Assembly: GCF_936925435.1 (NCBI RefSeq)
Contig: NZ_CAKZHQ010000051.1
Location: 1-64,000 of the forward strand
DNA: 64,000 nt
Source of the DNA: an uncultured Ramlibacter sp.
GTDB taxonomy: Bacteria; Pseudomonadota; Gammaproteobacteria; Burkholderiales; Burkholderiaceae_C
Reading direction: 5' to 3'
This document shows positions 9,416-17,193 of the stretch, one piece after another. The position numbers and the translations under genes are program-made. Under the pieces are notes generated by a model. It made no database searches. It was not told where the DNA came from and saw only the letters and a program-made list of their open reading frames with translations. Numbering within the stretch: position 1 is the first letter of the stretch; every line of letters begins with the position of its first letter.

Positions 9416-10110
9416 CGATGCTCTCAGTCAAGAACGTCAACCAGTACTACGGCGGCTCGCACATCCTGCGCGATGTCAGCCTGGAAGCCCACCTGGGCAA
9501 GGTCACGGTGCTGCTGGGCCGCAACGGCGTGGGCAAGACCACGCTGCTCAAATCGCTGATGGGCCTGGTGCCGATCAAGACCGGCAGCATCGAGTTCGAC
9601 GGCAAGGCCATCCACAACGCCACGCCCTACGAACGCGCCCGCGCCGGCATCGGCTTCGTGCCCCAGGGCCGCGAAATCTTCGCCCGCCTGACGGTGGAAG
9701 AGAACCTGCGCATGGGCCTGGCCTACAAGAGCGGCAGCACGCCGGTGCCGGCGGAACTCTACGAGTTGTTCCCCGTACTCAAGCAGATGCTGGGGCGGCG
9801 CGGCGGCGACCTCTCGGGCGGCCAGCAGCAGCAGCTGGCGATCGCGCGGGCCCTGGCCGCCAAGCCCAAGCTGCTGATCCTGGACGAGCCCACCGAGGGC
9901 ATCCAGCCGTCCATCATCAAGGACATCGGCCGCGTCATCCGCATGCTGGCCGACCGCGGCGACATGGCCATCCTGCTGGTCGAGCAGTACTATGACTTCG
10001 CCCAGGAACTGGCCGACGACTACTTGGTGATGGAGCGCGGCGAGTTCATCGCCCGCGGCCTGGGCAAGGACATGGAAGCCCAGGGTGTGCGCCAGCTGGT
10101 GGCGATCTGA
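9412..10110 (+). CDS. urtE: Urea ABC transporter, ATPase UrtE
   Basis: A 232-residue LivF-type ATPase. Walker A is GRNGVGKTT near residue 38, then Q-loop PQGREIF, signature LSGGQQQQLAIARAL, Walker B LLILDEPTEG and LVEQYYDFA. ATG 9412 overlaps the urtD stop; a second ATG two codons on (9418) is an equally good start. It ends the urt operon. Confidence 0.95.
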   Translation: MTMLSVKNVNQYYGGSHILRDVSLEAHLGKVTVLLGRNGVGKTTLLKSLMGLVPIKTGSIEFDGKAIHNATPYERARAGIGFVPQGREIFARLTVEENLRMGLAYKSGSTPVPAELYELFPVLKQMLGRRGGDLSGGQQQQLAIARALAAKPKLLILDEPTEGIQPSIIKDIGRVIRMLADRGDMAILLVEQYYDFAQELADDYLVMERGEFIARGLGKDMEAQGVRQLVAI

Positions 10111-10217
10111 CGACAGTGCCAGTAGGCAGCTGCCTACTGCTTGTCGGGCCGCCGTCGCTCAGCTGCAGCGGGGGCAGGGGCTTACTCTGAGGGCATCAAC
10201 CACCCAAGGAGATTTCC

Positions 10218-10292
10218 ATGCCCATCATTCTCTGGCTTCTCGGCGTTCCCCTGAGCCTCGTGCTGCTGCTGATGCTGTTCGGCGTGCTCTGA
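10218..10292 (+). CDS. 24-residue hydrophobic peptide
   Basis: A very short ORF: MPIILWLLGVPL followed by a leucine-rich run to the stop. It would make a single membrane-spanning helix. It is supported by an AAGGAG ribosome-binding site 7 bases before the ATG and by a strong terminator 20 bases after the stop, so it sits in its own transcription unit or at the very end of the urt unit. No function can be assigned; small one-helix membrane proteins of this style are widespread in Burkholderiales. Confidence 0.55.
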   Translation: MPIILWLLGVPLSLVLLLMLFGVL

Positions 10293-10311
10293 GTGCAGCA
10301 CCCCAACACGC

Positions 10312-10343
10312 AGGCCTGCCCCGGCGACGGAGCAGGCCTTTTT
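10312..10343 (+). terminator. Rho-independent terminator after the 24-residue ORF
   Basis: An 8-base perfect stem (AGGCCTGC / GCAGGCCT) with a 12-base loop runs directly into TTTTT on the plus strand. It closes the urtABCDE-plus-small-ORF stretch. Confidence 0.8.
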
Positions 10344-10356
10344 GCTGGGCGGGCCG

Positions 10357-10467
10357 CTAGAACGACGCCATGCGGTCGAACAGCAGGCCGAAGGCCAGCA
10401 CGGCCAGCAGCAGGACAAGGTCGAAGGTGACGGCCGGCAGGTCGTCTGGGTAGTGCTCGAAATACAT
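10357..10467 (-). CDS. 36-residue putative small membrane protein
   Basis: A short minus-strand ORF starting MYFEHYPDDLPAV, followed by one hydrophobic helix (LVLLLAVLAFGLLF) and ending DRMASF. The acidic start and single helix look like a real small membrane protein, but the ribosome-binding site is weak (TTGAAG) and there is no other support. No family recognised. Confidence 0.35.
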   Translation of the reverse strand: MYFEHYPDDLPAVTFDLVLLLAVLAFGLLFDRMASF

Positions 10468-10574
10468 GCTTCAAGTGTGGCCACCCAGCACGGCGGCGCT
10501 CTGTAGGAGGTGGCCGTATGAACAACTGGAAGCACAATGGAACAGACGGGCCAGGGGCCCGTCTGTGCTCAGGG

Positions 10575-11801
10575 TCAGTACGAGAAATTGACCGTCGCGG
10601 CGCTACCGCTGCTGATGTCTGCCGGCTTGCTCAGTGTTGCGCGGCCGGGCGCCTGTGTTTCCAGGGTGTATTTGCCTGCCGCTGCTGTGTCGGCCGTGAA
10701 GGCCAGTGCGGCGGACGTTGCGTAAGCTGCCTTGACCGGGGCGCCGACGGGCAAGCGAAGACTGTAGGTTCCCAGCACGCTGTCCACACCCTGGGCCGCG
10801 ACCTGGATCGCTGGTCCGCCGGCCAGGCCCTGCAAGGCGCGCACGGAGGCATCGGTCACGGGCACAGTCGTCGTCCCACTGCCCGAAGCAGTCGTGGCAG
10901 CGACAGCGCCGGTGACCGCTGCCATCGCCGACACGGGTGGCGCGATGGCGGTGGCTGTGCCATTGACCGTGGTGACGCCTGTCAGGGTCGCCACCGGAAT
11001 GCTCGTGACCACGGCTGTGCTGCGTCCGTCGGAGGTGACGACCAGGGTGTAGCTGCCGGGATCCAGATAGGGAATGCTGAACTTGCCGCTCGTGTCAGGC
11101 GCGGTGGAGCGCACGATCACGCCATTTTGCTGGGCCGAGACCGTTGTGGCGCCCGCCGTCAGTGACGTGCTCACGTAGCCCTGGATGGCCGTGGTCAGGC
11201 GGGGTACCACGGTCACCACCGGCTTGAGGATGTACTGGCCGGAGTTGCCGGCTTTCACGACGGACTTGCAGGCGTCGAAGTCCAGCACCATGTCGGCCAG
11301 CTGGCCCGACGCGATGTTGAAATGGGCCTGCAGCTTCAGGCCGCTTTGCTGCGCGCTGGGGGTCTTGAGGTCCACCAGGGCGCCGCCGGTCACTTGCGCG
11401 GCGTTGGCAAAGGCGGCCGTGCTGCTGTTTTCGGCGAGCACCAGCCGGACTTGGGAGTAGTGCCCGGCAGCCAGCGGCATCGAGCCCAGTTCTTCCAGGA
11501 CGCCATTGGTCAGTGACAACAGGTCCATCCTGCGTGGGGGAGACAGCGTCAGGTCGGACCAGCCGCTTTCAGCGTCGCCGGCGTTGGGGCTTTGGTGGAC
11601 CCGGACCTTTTCGACCGTGACGAAGATGCTGTCGTAGCCGCAACTGGGCGCGTCCGTGATGGCGACCCGCAAGGTCCCGGGGGCAGCGCCGGTGTCACCG
11701 CCGCCACCGCCACCACCGCCGCAGGCCACCAGGGCCGTTGCCGCAGCCAGGGCCGCCAGCCAGCGCATGGGCCGCTGTGTCATCGTGGTTTGTGATTTCA
11801 T
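10575..11801 (-). CDS. DUF4382-domain lipoprotein
   Basis: A 408-residue predicted outer-membrane or periplasmic lipoprotein. A signal peptide ends in the lipobox LVAC, and Cys is followed by eight glycines. Residues about 45-190 match the DUF4382 style (TLRVAITDAP, YDSIFVTVEKVRVH, DLLSLTNGVLEELGSMPLAAGHY). The middle has a carboxypeptidase-regulatory-like beta-sandwich (GKFSIPYLDPGSYTLVV). I chose ATG 11801 over the ATG at 11831 because AAGGA lies 9-10 bases before it. Function unknown. The glycine run is encoded by GC-rich repeats that could slip. Confidence 0.75.
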   Translation of the reverse strand: MKSQTTMTQRPMRWLAALAAATALVACGGGGGGGGDTGAAPGTLRVAITDAPSCGYDSIFVTVEKVRVHQSPNAGDAESGWSDLTLSPPRRMDLLSLTNGVLEELGSMPLAAGHYSQVRLVLAENSSTAAFANAAQVTGGALVDLKTPSAQQSGLKLQAHFNIASGQLADMVLDFDACKSVVKAGNSGQYILKPVVTVVPRLTTAIQGYVSTSLTAGATTVSAQQNGVIVRSTAPDTSGKFSIPYLDPGSYTLVVTSDGRSTAVVTSIPVATLTGVTTVNGTATAIAPPVSAMAAVTGAVAATTASGSGTTTVPVTDASVRALQGLAGGPAIQVAAQGVDSVLGTYSLRLPVGAPVKAAYATSAALAFTADTAAAGKYTLETQAPGRATLSKPADISSGSAATVNFSY

Positions 11802-11891
11802 TTTTGTCATCCTTCGTTGTGGGAAGCCCATCGTAGGGAGGCATTTCTGTTGCGTTTGTGAAGCCGCGTAACAGTCGGCATGGCGGACGGC

Positions 11892-11923
11892 AAAAAAAAA
11901 TGGCGGGTCCGTGACCCGCCATT
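11892..11923 (-). terminator. Rho-independent terminator of the small secreted-protein gene
   Basis: An 11-base perfect stem (AATGGCGGGTC / GACCCGCCATT) with a 3-base loop lies 25 bases past the stop of the minus-strand gene at 11948. On the minus strand it is followed by a run of nine T. It separates that gene from the DUF4382 gene. Confidence 0.85.
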
Positions 11924-11947
11924 GCGATGCTTAATTTTTTGTCTGGC

Positions 11948-12418
11948 TTATTGCGCCGGCACCAGTACCACCGGGTCGCTGGTCTTGGGCTCGATGGTCA
12001 CCGAGCTGGCGCCCGCAGGCAGGACCACGGTCTCGACCTCGCGCAGCACGCCGCCGGCGGCCACGCTGCCGGTGGTGCTGCCGTAGCCCAGCACACGGGC
12101 CTGGCAGGCCGACTTCTCTTCGCCGGCCAGCACGTCGCAGCGGGCCTTGGCATTGGATTCAAAGCTGCCATTGGCGTTGTCCAGCACGCCGCGGCGCTTG
12201 TCGGCCTGGGCGTTGCGGGCTTCGCGCAGGCAGGTGGCCTGGTCCTGCTGGGTCTTGCCGCTCATGCAGGACTGCACTTCGCTCTGGTAGCTGCCCGTGG
12301 CATCGATGCCGGTGGTGCCGGTGGCGACCTGGGCGGTGGCGGCGGTCACCGCCAGCAGGGCCGCGATACCGAAGGAGACGAGGCTCTTGCGGGAATGGGT
12401 GGAATGCTTGGCGTTCAT
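11948..12418 (-). CDS. Small secreted protein of unknown function
   Basis: A 156-residue protein with a Sec signal (SLVSFGIAALLAVTAATAQ). The mature part has four cysteines in a C-x10-C, C-x9-C-like spacing (VQSCMSG, ATCLREAR, ARCDVLA, SACQARV), which suggests two disulphides in the periplasm, and a Val/Pro-rich tail. Monocistronic, with its own terminator. I recognise the style from other Comamonadaceae genomes, but no function is known to me. Confidence 0.65.
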   Translation of the reverse strand: MNAKHSTHSRKSLVSFGIAALLAVTAATAQVATGTTGIDATGSYQSEVQSCMSGKTQQDQATCLREARNAQADKRRGVLDNANGSFESNAKARCDVLAGEEKSACQARVLGYGSTTGSVAAGGVLREVETVVLPAGASSVTIEPKTSDPVVLVPAQ

Positions 12419-12563
12419 GTCTGTGCTCCTGGACGGATGGGATTCAATGACTGCAGTCTAGGAATCCGGCCGGGTTGCCAGGGCAGGAGAGGGCAGCGCC
12501 TTGACGGCGGCTGAATGCCGGTGATGCCGTAGGACGGGGCCGTCAGGGGCGACCCTTGGCCAG

Positions 12564-13394
12564 CTACAGCGCCCAGGTGCGCGGCTGGCGGGCCGGCAGG
12601 CTCCACAGGGCGGGCCGCCAGGCGTCGCGCACGGCCTTGAGCAGGGCGATGGCCGGCTCGACCAGGGGCGCCAGCACCCGCACCACCAGCACCTGGGGGC
12701 CGGCGGCGGTGGCGCCGGCCTGTGCCGCCAGCGGATGGGCGGCGATCACCTGGCGGGCCAGGTCCAGCGCCTGTTCGCGCCGGGGCCGCGCCAGGGCTGA
12801 GCCTGTGGCCAGGTAGAGCGTGGCCATGCAGCGCTGGCCGGCCAGGCCCAGCGGCCCGTCCATCAAGCGTTTGTCCAGCGCGTCGATGCGGCCGCGCTCC
12901 AGCCAGGCGCCGGCCAGTTCCATGTGTTGCTGCAGGCTGCCCTGCGCGAAGGGCTGGCCGGCCTCGGGCAGGCCCAGAGCCGTCACATCCCAGCCCAGCA
13001 TCTCGGCGCCGGGCGCCAGCTCCATTTCCAGCCGGTTCTCAGCCCGGCAGCCGCTGTAGCAGATGGCCTCCAGCGGCAGCCATTCCAGGCGCGCGCCTTC
13101 GTCCAGCACGATGCGCGTGCGCTGCAGCGCCAGCTCGCCCTGCGAGCGGTAGAAGCGCGATGCGCCTGGCGTGGTGAGCAGGCCGTGCGTGCCGGCCGCG
13201 CCATGCACGCTGATGTCCAGCACGTCGCCGCCGACGATGCCGCTGGGCGGATGAACCAGCACGTTGTGGCAGATGGCATCGCCCTCGGGATACAGGCTTT
13301 GCAGGATGCGCAGCGGGCCTTCGTGCACGAAGCGGGCGACGCAGCGACCGCTTTCGAGGCTGTAGTCCAGGGAGAGACGGGCGTGCCAGGGCAT
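12564..13394 (-). CDS. ureD: Urease accessory protein UreD (isolated)
   Basis: A 276-residue UreD/UreH protein, which with UreF and UreG loads nickel into apo-urease. Family marks: GGVD-type motif as GIVGGDVLDI near residue 51, TTPGASRFYRS near 74, ARLEWLPLEAICYSG near 100, GWDVTALGLPEAG near 134, and the final RTWAL. It is complete. No ureABC, ureE, ureF or ureG gene lies in the window. It is the last gene of the minus-strand unit that begins with the ABC transporter at 16539, 28 bases after the deaminase, and converges on the urt operon side. Confidence 0.9.
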   Translation of the reverse strand: MPWHARLSLDYSLESGRCVARFVHEGPLRILQSLYPEGDAICHNVLVHPPSGIVGGDVLDISVHGAAGTHGLLTTPGASRFYRSQGELALQRTRIVLDEGARLEWLPLEAICYSGCRAENRLEMELAPGAEMLGWDVTALGLPEAGQPFAQGSLQQHMELAGAWLERGRIDALDKRLMDGPLGLAGQRCMATLYLATGSALARPRREQALDLARQVIAAHPLAAQAGATAAGPQVLVVRVLAPLVEPAIALLKAVRDAWRPALWSLPARQPRTWAL

Positions 13395-13422
13395 GCGGCG
13401 AGTCTACTGACGGGGCACTGGC

Positions 13423-13893
13423 CTAGGACCAGAAGCCGCTGTGCAGCTGGGCGATCTCGGCTTCCACCGCCGCCACCGGCCCCGTCACCTGCACGGCCTT
13501 CTGGCCGCGCGCGAAGACCTCGCGGCAGGGCAGGTCCATGGTCGGGTTCTCGCTGTGCTTGCCGGTGAGCTCCAGCAGACGCCGCTCCGACAGGCCGTAG
13601 ACCAGGTGGCCGATGTGGGCCCAGTACTGGGTGCCGGCGCACATGGCGCAGGGCTCCGCCGTGGTCACCAGGGTGCAGTCCCAGAGGTAGTCGGGCGCGA
13701 AGTTCTGGGCCGCGCTGCGGGCCAGAACGGCCTCGGCGTGGTTGACCGTGTCGACATTCCCCTGTTCGGCCAGCACCGTCTCGCCGTCCGGCGCCACCAG
13801 GATGGCGCCGAAGGGATGGCGGCCCAGGCCCATGGCCCGGCGCGCGACTTCGTTGGCGCGCCTGAGGTGTCGGACGACCTGATCGTCATTCAC
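13423..13893 (-). CDS. Nucleoside/nucleobase deaminase (CDA fold)
   Basis: A 156-residue zinc deaminase of the cytidine/deoxycytidylate/guanine deaminase fold. Zinc and catalytic motifs are NHAEA near residue 51 and PCAMCAG near residue 81. RHPFGAILV and QYWAHIGHLVYGLS are typical of the guanine deaminase (GuaD)/TadA-like branch. The substrate cannot be fixed from sequence. It overlaps the permease gene by 8 bases, so the transporter very likely imports its substrate. Confidence 0.82.
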   Translation of the reverse strand: MNDDQVVRHLRRANEVARRAMGLGRHPFGAILVAPDGETVLAEQGNVDTVNHAEAVLARSAAQNFAPDYLWDCTLVTTAEPCAMCAGTQYWAHIGHLVYGLSERRLLELTGKHSENPTMDLPCREVFARGQKAVQVTGPVAAVEAEIAQLHSGFWS

Positions 13894-14662
13894 CCTGGCT
13901 GCCCCGATGGGCCCAGCCGGTCGTGTGCTTCTCGACGGCGCTGAACAGCTCGTACATGACCATGGCCATGACGCCGATCACCACCAGGCCGGCAAAGGCC
14001 AGGGGCATGCGCTGCTGCGAGCCGGCTGTCTGCATCAGGTAGCCGATGCCCGAGTCGCCCGCCGTCATCTCGGCCAGCACCGTGCCGACGAAGGCCAGTG
14101 TGATGGCGATCTTGAGCGAGCCGTAGAAGTAGGGCATGGAGCGCGGCAGGCCGACCTTGACCAGCACGTCCCAGCGCTTGGCGCCCAGCACCCGCAACAC
14201 GTCCTCGAGCTCCGGCTCCAGCGTGGCCAGGCCGGTGGCGATGTTCACCGTGATCGGGAAGAAGGAGATCAGGAAAGCGGTGAGGATGCCCGGGCCGACG
14301 CCGATGCCGAACCAGACGATCAGGATGGGCACGATGGCCGCCTTGGGCACGGCGTTGAAGGCCACCAGCAGCGGATACAGCGCCGCGTACATCATGCGCG
14401 AGGAGCCGATCAGGAAGCCCAGCATCACGCCCACCACGATGGACAGGGCAAAGCCCACCATCGTCACCCAGAAGGTCTTCCAGGCCGCCTCCATGATGGG
14501 GCCGAAGAACTCCTGCATGGCCAGGGTGATGGTCCAGGGGCTGGGGAAGATGTAGTCGGGGATGGTGAAGGCCGAGCACACCAGCTGCCAGACCAGCAGC
14601 ATGGCGGCGGCGGCGATCACGGGTGCCCATCCCTCGACGCGTTTGCGGTGCGCGGCGTTCAT
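13886..14662 (-). CDS. ABC transporter permease, NitT/TauT type
   Basis: A 258-residue permease of the SsuC/TauC family with about six helices. The cytoplasmic EAA-type loop is visible around ELEDVLRVLGAKRWDVLVKVGLPRSMP (about residues 156-182; positions only approximate). Its start overlaps the ATPase stop by 4 bases and its stop lies inside the deaminase start. It forms the channel for the substrate bound by the protein at 15502-16539. Confidence 0.9.
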   Translation of the reverse strand: MNAAHRKRVEGWAPVIAAAAMLLVWQLVCSAFTIPDYIFPSPWTITLAMQEFFGPIMEAAWKTFWVTMVGFALSIVVGVMLGFLIGSSRMMYAALYPLLVAFNAVPKAAIVPILIVWFGIGVGPGILTAFLISFFPITVNIATGLATLEPELEDVLRVLGAKRWDVLVKVGLPRSMPYFYGSLKIAITLAFVGTVLAEMTAGDSGIGYLMQTAGSQQRMPLAFAGLVVIGVMAMVMYELFSAVEKHTTGWAHRGSQGE

Positions 14663-15498
14663 TGGGCCACCTCGGCGCCTGCCGTGGCCGTCGTCTTGCG
14701 CATCGCGCCGATATGGCCGCGCAGCTCGTGGACGATGTCGGTGAATTCCTTGGTGTAGGTGATCTCCAGCTCGCGCGGTCGCGGCAGATCGATCTCCTTC
14801 TTGACGACGAAGCGGCCCGGGCTCTTGCTCATGACGTAGACCGTGTCGGCCAGGAAGACCGATTCACGCAGGTCGTGCGTGACCAGGATGACGTTGAAGC
14901 GCTGCTCGGTCCACAGGTCGCGCAGGATGCACCACAGCTCCTCGCGGGTGAAGGCGTCCAGCGCGCCGAAAGGCTCGTCCAGCAGCAGCATCTTGGGCTC
15001 GTGGATGAGCGCGCGGCAGATGCTGGCGCGCTGCTGCATGCCGCCCGAGAGCTGCCAGGGGAACTTGTCCTCGTAGCCGCCCAGGCCAACCTTTTGCAGC
15101 AGCTTGCGGGCCCGCTCCACGTACTCCTTGCGCTTGGCCTTGAAGCTCGAGCGGTAGGGCTCGACGATCTCCAGCGGCAGCAGCACGTTGTCGACCGTGG
15201 TGCGCCAGGGCAGCAGCGAGGGCGCCTGGAAGGCCATGCCCGAGATCTTCAGCGGGCCGGTCACCGGCTGGCCGTCGATGCGGATGCGGCCCATCGAGGG
15301 CATGCGCAGCCCGGTGGTCAGCTTCATGAAAGTGGACTTGCCGCAGCCCGAAGGCCCGACGATGGCGATGAACTCGCCCTGGCGGACCTTCAGGTCGATG
15401 GCCTCCACCGCGAAGTGGTTGGCGCGCAGCAGCTCTTCGTTGTAGGCGAGCCAGACGTCCTGGAAATCAACAAAAAAGTTGTCTTCTGTTTCAGGCAT
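14659..15498 (-). CDS. ABC transporter ATPase, NitT/TauT type
   Basis: A 279-residue SsuB/TauB-like ATPase: Walker A GPSGCGKST near residue 48, Q-loop FQAPSLLPW, signature LSGGMQQRASICRAL, Walker B LLLDEPFGALD, switch VTHDLRESV. An unusual N-terminal stretch, ETEDNFFVDFQDVWLAYNEEL, replaces the shorter family start. ATG 15498 is preferred over the TTG just before it. Three bases separate it from the binding-protein stop. Confidence 0.92.
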   Translation of the reverse strand: MPETEDNFFVDFQDVWLAYNEELLRANHFAVEAIDLKVRQGEFIAIVGPSGCGKSTFMKLTTGLRMPSMGRIRIDGQPVTGPLKISGMAFQAPSLLPWRTTVDNVLLPLEIVEPYRSSFKAKRKEYVERARKLLQKVGLGGYEDKFPWQLSGGMQQRASICRALIHEPKMLLLDEPFGALDAFTREELWCILRDLWTEQRFNVILVTHDLRESVFLADTVYVMSKSPGRFVVKKEIDLPRPRELEITYTKEFTDIVHELRGHIGAMRKTTATAGAEVAQ

Positions 15499-15501
15499 CA
15501 A

Positions 15502-16539
15502 TCACTTCTTGGCCGGCGGCAGCACATTGAGTTCCGCCTTGGTCGGCAGGAAGCTGGCGTTCCAGACGGCGTCGGCGTTGACGCGGGTCTTGGTGGCGAA
15601 GGCGTCGGAGACCTGCGAGGCCATCAGCGACATGCGGCCCGGGTTGGCCTGGCCGAAGCCCTCGGCGCGGGCGTCGGGGCTGGCGACCACGGAGTCGATC
15701 GCCATCTTCAGGCGGCGCGTCTCCAGCTCGGTGTTGATGATGCCGTCGCGGGCCTTGACGTACTGGATGGCGTCGTCGGGCTTGGCCATGACTTCCTTGG
15801 CGCCCTTGGTGAAGGCCAGCAGGAAGGCCTTGACCGCCGCCGGGTTGTCCTTGAGCAGCTTGGGCGAGGCGATGATGACGTTGCCGTACAGCTTCACGCC
15901 GTAGTCGGCATAGGACAGGGTGACGATGTCGTCCAGCTTGACGCCGCGCGCTTCCAGGTTGAGCAGCGAGGTGAAGGAGAAGCCCGTGATGGCGTCGATG
16001 TCCCCACGCACCAGCATGGTCTCGCGCAGCGGCGGGTCCATGGCGGTCCAGGCCACGTTGCTCACGTTGTTGGCCTTGGCGAAGATCGGGTAGGCACGGC
16101 GGCCGGCGTCGAACACCGGGGCGCCCAGCTTCTTGCCATTGAGGTCGGCCGGGGTCTTGATGCCCGACTTCTTCAGGGCCATGACGGCAGCTGGCGTGTT
16201 GTTGTAGACCATCATCACGGCCACCGGCTTGTTGGGTGCGTCCGGGTTGTTGGCGTGGAACTCCATCAGGGCGGCCATGTCGGCAAAGCCCATGTCATAG
16301 GAGCCCGAGGCCACGCGGGTGACGGTGCCGCCCGAGCCGTTGCCGGCGTCCACGCTCACATCCAGCTTGGCGTCCTTGAAATAACCCTTGGCCACCGGCT
16401 GCAGGAACAGGGCGGCCGGGCCTTCGAAACGCCAATCCAGCTGGAACTTGATGGGAGTGAGGGCTTGCGCCTGCGCGCCACCAAAGGCGGTGGCGGCGGC
16501 CAGGACGAGGGCGGACTGGAGGAAGACCCGTTTTTTCAT
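15502..16539 (-). CDS. ABC transporter substrate-binding protein, NMT1/THI5-like
   Basis: A 345-residue periplasmic protein: Sec signal MKKRVFLQSALVLAAA ending GAQAQA, then LTPIKFQLDWRFEGPAALF, the opening of the NMT1/ThiY-like group that binds pyrimidines, thiamine precursors, nitrate or taurine. GNGSGGTVTRVASGSYDMGFAD is the ligand-site region near residue 70. With the adjacent deaminase the likeliest ligand is a nucleobase or related heterocycle (inference). First gene of the transporter-deaminase-ureD unit. Confidence 0.85.
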   Translation of the reverse strand: MKKRVFLQSALVLAAATAFGGAQAQALTPIKFQLDWRFEGPAALFLQPVAKGYFKDAKLDVSVDAGNGSGGTVTRVASGSYDMGFADMAALMEFHANNPDAPNKPVAVMMVYNNTPAAVMALKKSGIKTPADLNGKKLGAPVFDAGRRAYPIFAKANNVSNVAWTAMDPPLRETMLVRGDIDAITGFSFTSLLNLEARGVKLDDIVTLSYADYGVKLYGNVIIASPKLLKDNPAAVKAFLLAFTKGAKEVMAKPDDAIQYVKARDGIINTELETRRLKMAIDSVVASPDARAEGFGQANPGRMSLMASQVSDAFATKTRVNADAVWNASFLPTKAELNVLPPAKK

Positions 16540-16838
16540 TTGAAAAGCTCCAAAGCAGGAAAAAGAATGACTGGCAGGCTGGAAGCAAAAAGGATGCCGG
16601 TATCCAAGATGGGGCACAACTTGGACGGCATTGTCGCCCGACTGCCGCAGCCAGCCCTTGCGGGAAAACCCACCGCAGCCCGAGGTAGGGCCTGTCCCAC
16701 GCCGCCTCGGCGCGGTCTCGCACGGGCAGGCCGTCCCACCGACTACGCGGACGCTGCACGCCGCCCAGCACATTGCTCCTCACACCGCCCGGTCGGGCGG
16801 CTTTTCAACAACAGGCCGTTGCGGCCAAGGAGAACATC

Positions 16839-17105
16839 ATGGGTTTTGTGCTTTGGCTCATCGTAGGGGGTGTGGTGGGCTGGCTGGCCAGCCTGATCAT
16901 GAAGACCGACGGCCAGCAAGGCATCTTGCTGAACGTGGTGGTCGGGATCGTCGGCGCCTTTCTGGGCGGCTGGATCATTTCGCCGCTGGTGGGCGTGGCC
17001 ACCATCAATGAAGGCTTCAGCCTGGGCTCGGTCCTGGTCTCGCTGATCGGCGCCGTCATCCTGCTGGCCATCGTCAACCTGTTCCGCCGCGGCCGCGTGC
17101 GCTGA
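16839..17105 (+). CDS. GlsB/YeaQ/YmgE-family small membrane protein
   Basis: An 88-residue transglycosylase-associated-type protein with three hydrophobic helices (FVLWLIVGGVVGWLASLI, ILLNVVVGIVGAFLGGW, GSVLVSLIGAVILLAIV) and a basic tail RRGRVR. The family is linked to stress responses in enterics. ATG 16839 has AAGGAG 6 bases upstream, which decides the start over the open frame upstream. The 299-bp spacer before it (16540-16838) shows no other gene. Confidence 0.88.
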   Translation: MGFVLWLIVGGVVGWLASLIMKTDGQQGILLNVVVGIVGAFLGGWIISPLVGVATINEGFSLGSVLVSLIGAVILLAIVNLFRRGRVR

Positions 17106-17107
17106 GC

Positions 17108-17132
17108 AAAAAAAGAGGCCGAATCGGCCTCT
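17108..17132 (-). terminator. Terminator facing the glxR operon
   Basis: An 8-base perfect stem (AGAGGCCG / CGGCCTCT) with loop AAT. On the minus strand it is followed by seven T. It lies 60 bases past the glxR stop. Confidence 0.7.
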
Positions 17133-17149
17133 GGCTCCCGCCAAATGGG

Positions 17150-17189
17150 CCTGAGCCGCTACTGAAAATGTAGCGCCTCAGGTCTTTTT
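17150..17189 (+). terminator. Terminator of the GlsB-like gene
   Basis: A long stem (CCTGAG-C-CGCTAC / GTAGCG-C-CTCAGG, one internal mismatch) with a 7-base loop, followed on the plus strand by TCTTTTTG. Together with 17108-17132 it insulates two convergent units. Confidence 0.75.
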
Positions 17190-17193
17190 GTGT

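Noticed and set aside
11700-11725. Poly-glycine (GC-rich trinucleotide) tract after the lipobox Cys considered as a phase-variation site
   Set aside because: The codons are mixed and in triplets, so slippage would mostly keep the frame; no regulation can be inferred.
14623-16866. 747-codon plus-strand open frame opposite the NitT/TauT transporter genes
   Set aside because: Its translation is Arg/Gly/His/Ala-rich without motifs, and the minus strand encodes three coupled, recognisable transporter proteins.
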